A stretch of DNA of 33,615 nucleotides from JBDRRP01 sp964446485 (GTDB lineage: Bacteria > Desulfobacterota > Desulfobacteria > Desulfobacterales > JBDRRP01). This document shows, piece after piece, positions 22,168-30,482 of this stretch (positions within the stretch are counted from its first letter, which is position 1; each line of letters begins with the position of its first letter). Both the position numbers and the translations under genes were made by a program. The stretch lies in contig CAYUOU010000043.1 of assembly GCA_964446485.1 (NCBI GenBank), positions 1 to 33,615 on the forward strand, in the 5' to 3' direction. The notes beneath the pieces are model-generated. The model saw only the letters and a list, made by a program, of their open reading frames with translations. It was not told the DNA's origin and searched no databases.

Positions 22168-23306
22168 TGAAGATCCTCATTACCGGCGGCGCCGGGTTTA
22201 TCGGCTCTCACACGGCGGACGCCCTCATCGCTCAGGGGCACCGCGTTCGCGTGCTGGACAACCTTCAGCAGACGGTGCACCCCCACGGCAAGCCCGGCTA
22301 CCTCCATCCGGACGTTGATTTCATCTTCGGCGACGTTCGGGACCGGGGGACCTGGGTCTCGGCGCTGGAAGGGATCGACGCGGTCTATCACCTCGCCGCG
22401 TATCAGGATTATCTAACTGATTTTTCTACTTTTTTCCATGTCAATGCCGTGTCCACGGCAATGCTCTACGAGGTGCTCGTGGACTCGGGCCGCCATCGTG
22501 ATATTCACAGGGTGGTCGTCGCCGCCAGTCAGGCCGTGATGGGAGAGGGCCGCTATCACTGCACGGCCTGCCGCATCGGACTCGACACACCCTACATTCC
22601 CCGCATCCGCAGCGAGGCCCAGCTGGCCGCGGGCCAGTGGGACCACCGCTGCCCGTCCTGCGACAGGTCATTGGCGTGGATGCCCTCCGATGAGACGGCC
22701 ATCGCCCCCTGCAACCAGTACGCCCTGTCCAAGCACAGCCAGGAACAGATTGCCATCGAACTGGGGCGCCGTTACGGCATCCCTTCGGTGGTGATGCGCT
22801 ATTCCATCGTCCAGGGGCCGCGGCAGTCGCTTCACAACGCCTACTCCGGCGCCATGCGCATTTTTGCCCTGTCTCTGATGATGGACCGGGCGCCCACCAT
22901 TTTCGAGGACGGTCGCCAAGTGCGCGACTACGTGAACATCCACGATGTCGTGGCCGCCAACCTGCTGGTGCTGGATCACCCCGACGCCCGCGATCAGGTA
23001 TTCAACGTGGGCGGTGGTACGCCCTGGACGGTGACCGAATTCTACGATGCCATGCAGGCCGTCGTGGATCGGCAGCTCACGCCGGTCATCGGCCGCTATT
23101 ACCGATTCGGAGACACCCGCCACATATTTTCCGACACCGCCCGGTTGCGGTCGATAGGGTGGCGGCCCCGGCACAGCATCTACACCAGCATTGCCGACTA
23201 CTGGCGCTTTCTCAACGGCCAGGAAGGCAAGACCGAGATCTTGGAATACGCCGAAGCCCACATGAAGCGGCTCAATGTGATCCGCGATGCGGGGGCGCCC
23301 GCATGA
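22167..23306 (+). CDS. NAD-dependent nucleotide-sugar epimerase/dehydratase (extended SDR) with Cys-rich insertion
   Basis: The 379-residue extended SDR enzyme has the NAD motif GGAGFIGSH at residues 7-15, the active-site Ser in VVAASQAVMGEG and the YxxxK pair in YALSKHSQEQ. Between these (about residues 132-175) lies an insertion with CTAC and CPSC pairs, resembling a zinc-ribbon knuckle. I associate comparable insertions with epimerases of the dTDP-L-rhamnose 4-epimerase (WbiB-like) group, from memory and without a search. Position between an HddA-type kinase and an HddC-type nucleotidyltransferase suggests it acts on a nucleotide-activated heptose or related sugar; the actual substrate is unknown. 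Its ATG overlaps the kinase stop by one base and its stop overlaps the next start by four. Confidence 0.8.
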   Translation: MKILITGGAGFIGSHTADALIAQGHRVRVLDNLQQTVHPHGKPGYLHPDVDFIFGDVRDRGTWVSALEGIDAVYHLAAYQDYLTDFSTFFHVNAVSTAMLYEVLVDSGRHRDIHRVVVAASQAVMGEGRYHCTACRIGLDTPYIPRIRSEAQLAAGQWDHRCPSCDRSLAWMPSDETAIAPCNQYALSKHSQEQIAIELGRRYGIPSVVMRYSIVQGPRQSLHNAYSGAMRIFALSLMMDRAPTIFEDGRQVRDYVNIHDVVAANLLVLDHPDARDQVFNVGGGTPWTVTEFYDAMQAVVDRQLTPVIGRYYRFGDTRHIFSDTARLRSIGWRPRHSIYTSIADYWRFLNGQEGKTEILEYAEAHMKRLNVIRDAGAPA

Positions 23307-24043
23307 GAGCCTTTCTTCTGGCCGCCGGAAAGGGCACCCGGCTGCATCCCTACACGGCGGACTGCCCCAAGTGCCTCATTCCCATCAACGGCCGGCCGCT
23401 GATGGCCTACTGGCTAGACCTGTTTGCACGGCACGGGGTGAGCGATGTGCTGGTCAACACCCACCACCATGCCGATCAGGTGTCGGCGTTTCTCGATGCC
23501 GCGCGGCATCGCTACGGGTTTAATATTCACACCGCCCACGAACCCGCCCTTTTGGGCAGTGGGGGAACGGTGGCGGCCAATCGGTCCTTTGTCCAAGGGA
23601 CCGGCCCTTTTTTCATTGTATATGCCGACAACCTGAGCCGAGTGGATCTTACCGGCATGGCCGCGGCGCACCGGCGGGGCGCCGCGTTGGGGGCGGTGAT
23701 GACAATGGGCCTGTTTCGGGCACCGGTGCCGGAAGCGGCCGGCATTGCCGAACTGGATGGCCAGGGGCGCATCGTGCGGTTTACCGAAAAACCCGTGAAA
23801 CCGGTCGGAGATCTGGCCAATGCCGGCGTCTACGTGGCCACCGATGCGGTGGTCGACACGGTCTGCCGACTACGGTCGCAGATGAAGACGGCGGTGCTGG
23901 ATTTTGGGCACCACGTGCTGCCATTGCTGGAAGGTCGGATGATGGGCTACCCCATTGATGCCTATCATCGTGACATCGGGACCGTCGACGCCTACCACCG
24001 CGCGATCGAAGAATGGGGCGAACCAACAGGAGAATTGCCATGA
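23303..24043 (+). CDS. hddC: Sugar-1-phosphate nucleotidyltransferase, probable HddC-type
   Basis: The 246-residue NTP_transferase activates a sugar 1-phosphate to an NDP-sugar. The nucleotide loop LAAGKGTRLHPYTADCPKCL with Lys in the PKCLIPI motif is intact. LLGSGGTVAANR contacts the sugar/base, YADNLSR is the metal-binding Asp region, and FTEKPVKP is the second substrate Lys. By context it would make the GDP-activated D-glycero-D-manno-heptose, as HddC does, though mannose-1-phosphate guanylyltransferases look similar and base specificity cannot be read here. The ATG overlaps the epimerase stop. A much longer frame upstream is only a shadow of the epimerase. Confidence 0.75.
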   Translation: MRAFLLAAGKGTRLHPYTADCPKCLIPINGRPLMAYWLDLFARHGVSDVLVNTHHHADQVSAFLDAARHRYGFNIHTAHEPALLGSGGTVAANRSFVQGTGPFFIVYADNLSRVDLTGMAAAHRRGAALGAVMTMGLFRAPVPEAAGIAELDGQGRIVRFTEKPVKPVGDLANAGVYVATDAVVDTVCRLRSQMKTAVLDFGHHVLPLLEGRMMGYPIDAYHRDIGTVDAYHRAIEEWGEPTGELP

Positions 24044-24630
24044 CGACCATCGCCGCCGCACAAACCTATCTGGCGGAGCTTAAAAATGTCATCGATCGTT
24101 TCGATCTGACCGCTCTCGACAGGCTGGTGTCGGCTATCCTTGACGCCTACGAGGCCGAGCAAACCATTTTCACCATGGGTAACGGCGGCAGCGCCGCCAC
24201 CGCCTCCCATCTGGTCTGCGACATCAACAAGGGATGCTGCATGGATCTGGGCAAAAAGTTCAAGATGATGTGCCTCAGCGATAATGTCGCTACCATGATG
24301 GCCTATGCCAACGACGTATCCTACGAAGCGATCTTCGTAGAACCTCTGAAAAACTTTTTTCGCCCCGGCGATTTGGTGATCGGCATCTCCGGTTCGGGGA
24401 ATTCGGAGAACGTGTTGCGCGCCATCCGCTGGGCCGGCGAGAATGGGGGCGTCACCGCCGGGCTTTCCGGTTTTTCCGGCGGTCAACTGGCCGGCCTGGT
24501 GGATATCTCACTGGTGGCCGACATCCACGACATGCAAAAAGTGGAAGACATGCACGTGATTGTCGGCCACATGATCATGCAGATTGTCTATGCGCACCTG
24601 CACCCGGGACAGACGGCCGGCCCGTGTTAG
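24040..24630 (+). CDS. gmhA: SIS-domain sedoheptulose-7-phosphate isomerase (GmhA-type)
   Basis: GmhA converts sedoheptulose 7-phosphate to D-glycero-D-manno-heptose 7-phosphate, the entry step for LPS heptose. The 196-residue length fits (E. coli 192). The SIS phosphate-binding motif is MGNGGSAATASH and the second is GISGSGNSENVLRAI. The C-terminal HVIVGHMIMQIV carries the His spacing of the GmhA active site. ATASHLV and CMDLGKK differ from the enterobacterial sequence, so another SIS sugar isomerase is possible, but the kinase and nucleotidyltransferase neighbours favour GmhA. The start overlaps the hddC stop and has an AGGAGA ribosome site. It is the last gene of the cassette before the palindromic repeat array. 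Confidence 0.82.
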   Translation: MTTIAAAQTYLAELKNVIDRFDLTALDRLVSAILDAYEAEQTIFTMGNGGSAATASHLVCDINKGCCMDLGKKFKMMCLSDNVATMMAYANDVSYEAIFVEPLKNFFRPGDLVIGISGSGNSENVLRAIRWAGENGGVTAGLSGFSGGQLAGLVDISLVADIHDMQKVEDMHVIVGHMIMQIVYAHLHPGQTAGPC

Positions 24631-24633
24631 GCC

Positions 24634-24788
24634 GGAAAGCGGGAGGGAATGAATCCCTTCCCTACACCACAACCCATCCAGACACGCCGCGGTCCCGTAG
24701 GGGCGGGGTTTATCCCCGCCCGGGATCGGCAAACCGCGATTTTGCCATTCCGACGGAAAGCGGGAGGGGATAAACCCCTCCCCTACAC
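24634..24788. repeat. Three-unit palindromic REP/BIME-like array
   Basis: Two direct units of 34 bases (24634-24667 and 24755-24788) share GGAAAGCGGGAGGG at the left and CCCTACAC at the right, and each folds on itself (GGGAGGG/CCCTTCCC, GGGAGGGG/CCCCTCCC). Between them, 24697-24724 is a third unit in inverted orientation, GGGGCGGGG with CCCCGCCC around TTTAT. The order direct, inverted, direct is the layout of a BIME. It fills the 216-base gap between gmhA and the Gfo/Idh gene. No coding capacity is seen. Stable hairpins here could protect upstream mRNA ends or attenuate read-through (inference). Confidence 0.85.
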
Positions 24789-24846
24789 GGATCGTGCCCC
24801 GTCAATTCGAGGATGATGGGCAGCAGCATAGGGATTTTTTTAAATT

Positions 24847-25809
24847 ATGAAAACACTCAAAACAGCGGTGATCGGTGTCGGCTACCTGGGCAAATTTCAC
24901 GCGGAAAAGTATGCCGCCATGGACGGTGTCGATCTGGTCGGCGTGGCGGATACCGACCCTGCCGCCGCCGACACGGTCGCCCAAAAGCTCGGCACCCGGG
25001 CGTTCTACCGATACGAGGACCTGCTGGGACAGGTGGACGCCGTCAGCATCGTGGTTCCCACGCCGGCGCACTACCGCGTCGCCATGGATTTTCTCCGGCA
25101 CGACACCGATGTGCTCATCGAGAAGCCCATGACCACGACCCTGGCAGAGGCGGACGATCTTATCGGCGAGTCCGAGGCGCGTGGACTGCTCATCCAGGTG
25201 GGACACCTGGAGCGGTTCAATCCGGCGGTGGTGGCCCTCCAGGACATCGTAACGGTCCCCAAGTTCATCGAGAGTCACCGCCTCAGCGTTTTCAAGGAGC
25301 GGTGCACCGATGTGAGCGTGGTCCTGGACCTGATGATCCACGACATCGATATCATCCTCAACTTCGTTCGATCTGAGGTGACCCACATCCACGCGGCCGG
25401 CATTCCGGTCATCTCCCAAAACGTGGACATCGCCAATGCGCGTCTGGAATTCGCCACCGGTTGTGTGGCCAATGTAACGGCCAGCCGCATTTCCATGCGC
25501 AACGAGCGAAAGATCCGCCTGTTCCAGCGGGATGCCTACGTCTCGATGGATTTCGCCAATCACGGGATTACGGTGGTGCGCCAAAGCGGTGACATGAACC
25601 CCAAGGGCGGCATCATCCCCGGCATGGACATTCAGGAGATCCAGATGGAAAAAGGAGACGCCCTGGATGACGAAGTGCGCGCCTTTGTCGGGGCCGTACG
25701 CAACCGTCGGGTGCCCGCGGTCACCGGCCAGATGGGCCGCGACGCACTCAATATCGCCCTCAGCATCATGGATCAGATCCAAATAACCAGTTTTCGCGGA
25801 GCCGTTTGA
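24847..25809 (+). CDS. Gfo/Idh/MocA-family oxidoreductase
   Basis: The 320-residue NAD(P)-dependent oxidoreductase opens with a Rossmann motif VIGVGYLGKFHAEKYA. It has the family catalytic segment LIEKPMTTTLAEADDL, with the conserved EKP lysine, and the C-terminal alpha/beta substrate domain (LMIHDIDIILNF contains the usual H/D pair). I recall that such a gene sits between lpxI and lpxB in other delta-proteobacterial lipid A clusters, so a role on a lipid A or nucleotide-sugar precursor is likely but unproven. GnnA, which oxidises UDP-GlcNAc for diamino lipid A, belongs to the same superfamily, but no GnnB aminotransferase is present. The ribosome site is poor (AGGGA, 15 bases upstream). lpxB begins immediately after its stop. 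Confidence 0.88.
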   Translation: MKTLKTAVIGVGYLGKFHAEKYAAMDGVDLVGVADTDPAAADTVAQKLGTRAFYRYEDLLGQVDAVSIVVPTPAHYRVAMDFLRHDTDVLIEKPMTTTLAEADDLIGESEARGLLIQVGHLERFNPAVVALQDIVTVPKFIESHRLSVFKERCTDVSVVLDLMIHDIDIILNFVRSEVTHIHAAGIPVISQNVDIANARLEFATGCVANVTASRISMRNERKIRLFQRDAYVSMDFANHGITVVRQSGDMNPKGGIIPGMDIQEIQMEKGDALDDEVRAFVGAVRNRRVPAVTGQMGRDALNIALSIMDQIQITSFRGAV

Positions 25810-25814
25810 CCCCC

Positions 25815-26966
25815 ATGCACCTGTCGTCACCCACTGCCATGATCATTGCCGGGGAGGCCTCCGGGGACCTTCACGGCGCGCATCTCGTCAAAGCGTTGCG
25901 GTCAATGGTGCCGGCGGTGCGCGTTTTCGGTATTGGCGGTGGGGCCATGCGCCGGGCCGGCGTGGAGATTCTGCTCCCCGCAGAAGCGCTGTCGGTGGTG
26001 GGCATTACCGAGGTGGCCACCAAACTGCCTGCCATACTGGAAGCCCGGCGTCGGGTCCGGAGCGCAATGAACACCCGGCGCCCACAGGTGTTGATTCTCA
26101 TCGATTTCCCCGATTTCAACCTGCATGTGGCCGGCATGGCCAAAGCGCTGGGGATTCCCGTGCTTTACTACGTCAGTCCCCAGATCTGGGCATGGCGCAA
26201 AGGGCGGGTGAAGACTATTGCCGAGCGGGTGGATCATATGGCGGTGATCCTGCCATTCGAGGCAACGTTTTACCGCAGACACAAAATACCGGTGACCTTC
26301 GTGGGACATCCGTTGCTGGACCGAAGCCCCTTGGACTGCAACGCCGATGAAGCGTTGTGCACCATTACGGGAACGCCCGAGGCGCCGGTGGTGGGGCTCT
26401 TGCCGGGTTCGCGGCAGGGTGAGGTGAAGCGACTGCTACCGGAGATGATGGCCGCCGCACGATGGATTAGAGACCGTTTTCCCAAGGCCCGCTTCATCCT
26501 TTCGAGAGCGCCTTCCGTTTCCGCCGAGGCGATGTCGGCGGTGTTGAGTGCCAGCCCATCTGTTCCCGTGACTGTTTCCACCGCCGATGTGCGTCATCTG
26601 TTCCACACCAGCACCCTGGTGATCGCCGCCAGCGGCACCGTGACCCTGGAAGCGGCCATCGCCCAGACCCCCATGGTGGTGGCCTATCGGGTGTCCCCCT
26701 TAAGCTATGCGCTGGGGCGTGCCTTGGTCCGGGTGCCCTTTATCAGCCTGGTCAATCTCATCGCCGGCCGGGCCGTGGTGCCCGAATTGGTTCAATATGA
26801 CGCCCACGGCGGGCGCATGGCCGAAGCGGCCATTTCCCTGTTGTCAGATCGCCATGCCATGGCCGATATGATTCGTCAATTGGGCGATATTCAGCGCCAA
26901 CTGGGCGTCCCGGGAGCCTCACAGCGGGTGGCCCGGATCGCGTGGAAGATGATGACCGCCCCCTAA
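25815..26966 (+). CDS. lpxB: Lipid-A-disaccharide synthase LpxB
   Basis: LpxB, a GT19 peripheral membrane glycosyltransferase, joins lipid X with UDP-2,3-diacylglucosamine. The 383-residue protein begins (after a short lead) MIIAGEASGDLHGAHLVKAL. It continues with GIGGGAMRRAGVEIL, LIDFPDFNLHVA, YYVSPQIWAWRKGR and LLPGSRQGEVKRLLP. It closes with the nucleotide site AASGTVTLEAA and AYRVSPLSYALGR. The ATG at 25815 is used. A TTG at 25806, four bases after GGAG and overlapping the preceding stop, is a genuine alternative that would add three residues. Its stop lies only a few bases from repeat copy 4. Confidence 0.95.
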   Translation: MHLSSPTAMIIAGEASGDLHGAHLVKALRSMVPAVRVFGIGGGAMRRAGVEILLPAEALSVVGITEVATKLPAILEARRRVRSAMNTRRPQVLILIDFPDFNLHVAGMAKALGIPVLYYVSPQIWAWRKGRVKTIAERVDHMAVILPFEATFYRRHKIPVTFVGHPLLDRSPLDCNADEALCTITGTPEAPVVGLLPGSRQGEVKRLLPEMMAAARWIRDRFPKARFILSRAPSVSAEAMSAVLSASPSVPVTVSTADVRHLFHTSTLVIAASGTVTLEAAIAQTPMVVAYRVSPLSYALGRALVRVPFISLVNLIAGRAVVPELVQYDAHGGRMAEAAISLLSDRHAMADMIRQLGDIQRQLGVPGASQRVARIAWKMMTAP

Positions 26967-26973
26967 AACTGAG

Positions 26974-27121
26974 AAATCGGTAAAAAGTGTCAAAATGGAT
27001 GGCTTCGGAAAATGTTCGGTATCAAGGCTTGCGAATCCTGAGGAATGAGGCGTACTTACAGTACGCCGCAATGACGAAGGATGACGCGTAACGCAGATAT
27101 CGGACTTTTTACGGAGCCATC
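26974..27121 (-). repeat. MITE-like interspersed repeat, copy 4 (inverted), between lpxB and msbA
   Basis: This is the same element as at 1624 and 3704 but in the opposite orientation. The end ACTTTTTACGGAGCCATC at 27104-27121 is the reverse complement of the left end of the other copies. The opposite end (from 26974) is diverged for about 50 bases, though GGTAAAAAGT remains. The core hairpin GGCGTACT/AGTACGCC is intact here, with loop TAC instead of GTG. Imperfect direct repeats AAAACTGAG (26965-26973) and AAACCTGAG (27122-27130) flank it. The right one also supplies the GAGGA ribosome site of msbA. Without it lpxB and msbA would be about 27 bases apart. Confidence 0.85.
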
Positions 27122-27141
27122 AAACCTGAGGACGCAAGTCG

Positions 27142-28920
27142 ATGCTTTCAGTGCCCAAAATTACCCCCCGTGACCGGCACCGCCGGTTATTGGCCATGGT
27201 TTTAGCCAACAAGGGCCGACTCTTTCTGGCCATGCTGTGCATGCTGGTCATCGCCGCCGCCACCTCCGCCACGGCCTTTCTGGTAAAACCCGTCCTCGAC
27301 GACATTTTCATCAAACAGGACGCTACCATGCTGCGCCTGATGCCCCTTGCCGTGGTGCTGGTCTTTTTATTCCGCGGCCTGGCCATGTATGGGCAGGAGT
27401 ATCTCATGAACTACGTGGGGGAGGGGATTATCCGTCGGCTCCGCGATGATCTGTTCGACGCCATTCAGGACCTGCCGCTGTCCTTTTACCAACGGGAGAA
27501 GACCGGCGGGCTCATGTCGCGCATTACCTACGATGTCAACATCGTCAAGACCATGGTCTCCACTGCGGTTACCAGCACACTCAAGGACGCCTTCACCATC
27601 GTCGGCCTGATGGCGGTGATCTTCTACCGCGACTGGAAGATGGCGGCCTTTGCGTTCATCGTGCTGCCGCTGGCCTTCTATCCGGTGATCGAATTCGGTC
27701 GGCGGGTCCGGCGGGTGAGCACCAGTTACCAGGAAGCCATGGGCCTCTTGTCCAGCTATCTTCACGAAACCTTCGCCGGGGTTAAGATCGTCAAGGCATT
27801 TGGTATGGAAGGCGCCGAGAAACGGCGCTTCCACGAAAAAACACGCGGTCTTTTCACCCTGGAGATGAAAGCGGTGGTGGCCCGGTCCCTTTCCTCGCCC
27901 ATCATGGAGTTCCTGGGCGGTGTCGGCATCGCCTTTGTCATCTGGTATGGCGGATTCAAGGTGCTCAGCGGGGCGTCCACCGCGGGGACCTTCTTCAGTT
28001 TTACCGCTGCCGTCCTCATGCTCTACGATCCGGTGAAGAAATTAAGCCACCTCAACAACGCCATCCAGCAGGGACTGGCCGCCGCCGACCGCATTTTCGA
28101 CGTCATGGAGACATCCTCCGACATCCAGGACCCGGTCGACCCGGTGGCCCTGGCACCGGGTGGGCATCATATCAGTTTTGACAACGTCTCATTTGGCTAC
28201 ACCGAAGCGTTGGTCTTAAAGGGCATCACTCTGGAGGCGGCCCAGGGGGAGGTCGTCGCCCTGGTGGGCATGAGCGGCGGCGGCAAGACCTCGCTCGTGA
28301 ATCTCATCCCCCGGTTTTTCGATGTCACCCACGGTGCCATCCGTATCGACGGCGTGGACATTCGGAAGCTGCGGGTGGCGGACCTCCGGCGTGAGATCGC
28401 CCTCGTGACCCAGGAGCCTATCCTGTTCAACGATTCGGTGCGCAACAACATCGCCTACGGCAGGCCCCAGGCGACGGAGGCCGACATCATCGCCGCTGCC
28501 AAAGCCGCCTATGCCTACGACTATATCATGGGTTTTTCCGAGGGCTTCGACACCGTGATCGGCGAACTGGGGGGGCGCCTGTCCGGGGGGGAGAAACAGC
28601 GTTTGTGCATTGCCCGGGCCCTGCTCAAAGATGCCCCCATATTGATTCTCGATGAAGCCACCTCATCGTTGGACACCGAGGCCGAGGCCATCGTGCAAAA
28701 GGCCATGGATAACCTCATGGCCGGCCGAACCACCTTTGTCATCGCCCACCGACTGTCCACGGTGGCCGCCGCCGATCGCATCATCGTGGTGGTGGATGGC
28801 CGGATCGTCGAGGAGGGCCGCCATGAAGACCTCATCGCCCGGGGCGGGGCGTACTACAAGCTCTATCACATGCAATTTGGCGGCGGCCCCGATGAAGCCT
28901 CGGACGGAGCGCCGTCATGA
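27142..28920 (+). CDS. msbA: Lipid A export ATP-binding/permease protein MsbA
   Basis: MsbA flips core-lipid A across the inner membrane. The 592-residue half-transporter has a six-helix ABC membrane domain (about residues 20-320) including LPLSFYQREKTGGLMSRITYD and ETFAGVKIVKAFGME. The nucleotide domain has Walker A GMSGGGKTS (about 376-384), Q loop LVTQEPILFN, signature LSGGEKQRLCIARALL (about 479), Walker B ILILDEATSSLD (about 500) and switch His in VIAHRLSTV. Drug exporters share these motifs, and the neighbours lpxB and an LPS glycosyltransferase favour MsbA. The ribosome site GAGGA precedes the ATG, directly beyond repeat copy 4. The stop overlaps the next gene by four bases (ATGA). Confidence 0.92.
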   Translation: MLSVPKITPRDRHRRLLAMVLANKGRLFLAMLCMLVIAAATSATAFLVKPVLDDIFIKQDATMLRLMPLAVVLVFLFRGLAMYGQEYLMNYVGEGIIRRLRDDLFDAIQDLPLSFYQREKTGGLMSRITYDVNIVKTMVSTAVTSTLKDAFTIVGLMAVIFYRDWKMAAFAFIVLPLAFYPVIEFGRRVRRVSTSYQEAMGLLSSYLHETFAGVKIVKAFGMEGAEKRRFHEKTRGLFTLEMKAVVARSLSSPIMEFLGGVGIAFVIWYGGFKVLSGASTAGTFFSFTAAVLMLYDPVKKLSHLNNAIQQGLAAADRIFDVMETSSDIQDPVDPVALAPGGHHISFDNVSFGYTEALVLKGITLEAAQGEVVALVGMSGGGKTSLVNLIPRFFDVTHGAIRIDGVDIRKLRVADLRREIALVTQEPILFNDSVRNNIAYGRPQATEADIIAAAKAAYAYDYIMGFSEGFDTVIGELGGRLSGGEKQRLCIARALLKDAPILILDEATSSLDTEAEAIVQKAMDNLMAGRTTFVIAHRLSTVAAADRIIVVVDGRIVEEGRHEDLIARGGAYYKLYHMQFGGGPDEASDGAPS

Positions 28921-30482
28921 ACGGTCGGTCCACGCACGATACCCCGCTTGCCCGTCGTTGGCTCATGGCCCTGGCCGGCCTTTTGGTGCTCAGCTTTTTC
29001 GTCAATCTCGGGGGGGCGCCCCTGTTCGACGAGGATGAAGGTGCCTATGCCGAAGTGACGCGAGGGATGCTCACCTCCGGCGATCTCATCACCCCCCGGC
29101 AGGGGGGGACGCCGTTTTTCCACAAGCCGCCCATGATTTACTGGGTTCAGGCGGCGAGCATCGCCGTATGGGGCGAGACCGAATTCGCCCTGCGCCTGCC
29201 CTCCGCCGTGGCCGCCACCGCCTGGGTGATGGCCCTCTTCGTTTTCGCCCGCCGCACGGTGGGCCCGTCCAGCGCGTGGTATGCGGCCGTTTTCCTGATC
29301 TCGGGGCTGCAGACGGCCATTATCGCAAAGGCGGCCATCGCCGACGCCCTGCTCAATCTTTTCGTCACCCTGGCCTGCTTTCAAATCTATGACTATTATG
29401 CCCATGCCCGACGGCGGCATATCTACGGCGCCTATGTGTTTATGGCCCTGGGCGTCATGGCCAAGGGCCCCATTGCCGTTGCCATCCCCTTTGTTGCCAG
29501 TGCCGGTTTTTTCACCATTGAAAAACGCTGGCGGCAATGGCTCAGAGCGATCTTTCACCCCGGCGGGTGGGCCGTGTTCCTCGTCATCGCCGCCCCGTGG
29601 TACCTGGTTCTCTACCATCTACACGGCCAAGCCTTCATCGACGAGATCTTCTTCACGCACAATGTGGACCGGTTCCGTGTGGCCTTCGAAGGCCATTCGG
29701 GATCCGTGCTCTACTACCTGCCGGTGGTGATTCTTGGCGTGATGCCGCACACGGCCTTTTTACTGAAGGCCGCTACGGCCGTTCGTTCCCTGTGGGCATT
29801 GCCGGTCAACCGGTTCGGGTTTTTCTGGTTCGGCTTCGTGCTGATCTTCTTCTCGCTGGCCGGTACCAAGTTGCACCACTATGTGGTCTACGGCTACACG
29901 CCGCTCTTGCTCATGATGGCCCAGGTGGTGAATCGGGTGCGGCGCTCGGGGGCCATTGCCGCATGGCCGGCGGTTTTCGCGGTGGTTCTCTCGGGTATCC
30001 CCCTCGTTGTGGCGCTGGCGCCGCCCTTCATCACCGACGACTTTGCCCGGTATGTGGTGGAAGGCGTGGCACAAGACATCGGTTGGGGTCATGGCTGGGC
30101 GGCCGTTTTGGCGCTGGCCGTGCTCGTGGCGGTGCCGTGGCGGGGGCGGATCTCCCGCCGCGCCCACGTCTTTCTCAACGCCGTTGTCTTCATTTTGCTG
30201 GTCAACGTGTGGGTGATCCCGGTGGTGGGAGACGTCATGCAGTCGCCCATCAAGGCGGCGGCGCAACTGGCCCGGGACCGTGACCTGGATGTGGTGATGT
30301 GGCAGATGACCTATCCGTCGTTCAACTTCTACCGGGGGCAATTCGTCCCCAACCGGAAGCCCTTGCCAGGGGAGGTTGTCATCACCAAGCGGACCAAACT
30401 CGAGACGGTCGCCCGTCACGAGGTGATCTACGAAAAATACGGGATCGTTTTGACACGGATAGAAAAATTTAAAAAAGAATGA
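28917..30482 (+). CDS. ArnT-like membrane glycosyltransferase (GT-C fold)
   Basis: The 521-residue protein has about ten to twelve hydrophobic segments and belongs to the GT39/GT83 ArnT/PMT superfamily, which transfers a sugar from a polyprenyl phosphate donor to lipid A or another periplasmic acceptor. The first periplasmic loop holds the acidic catalytic motif PLFDEDEGAYAEVTRGML, followed by FFHKPPMIYWVQA, as in ArnT. Other family segments are IAKAAIADALLNLF and FFSLAGTKLHHYVVYGYTPLL. Whether the sugar is aminoarabinose or something else cannot be told; no arn synthesis genes are nearby. It overlaps msbA by four bases and the next gene by four. lpxK and waaA, often next to msbA, are not found here. 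Confidence 0.87.
   Translation: MNGRSTHDTPLARRWLMALAGLLVLSFFVNLGGAPLFDEDEGAYAEVTRGMLTSGDLITPRQGGTPFFHKPPMIYWVQAASIAVWGETEFALRLPSAVAATAWVMALFVFARRTVGPSSAWYAAVFLISGLQTAIIAKAAIADALLNLFVTLACFQIYDYYAHARRRHIYGAYVFMALGVMAKGPIAVAIPFVASAGFFTIEKRWRQWLRAIFHPGGWAVFLVIAAPWYLVLYHLHGQAFIDEIFFTHNVDRFRVAFEGHSGSVLYYLPVVILGVMPHTAFLLKAATAVRSLWALPVNRFGFFWFGFVLIFFSLAGTKLHHYVVYGYTPLLLMMAQVVNRVRRSGAIAAWPAVFAVVLSGIPLVVALAPPFITDDFARYVVEGVAQDIGWGHGWAAVLALAVLVAVPWRGRISRRAHVFLNAVVFILLVNVWVIPVVGDVMQSPIKAAAQLARDRDLDVVMWQMTYPSFNFYRGQFVPNRKPLPGEVVITKRTKLETVARHEVIYEKYGIVLTRIEKFKKE

Noticed and set aside
24631..24846. A simple rho-independent terminator after gmhA
   Set aside because: The hairpins are GC-rich but lack a following T-run, and three related units in alternating orientation fit a REP/BIME array better.
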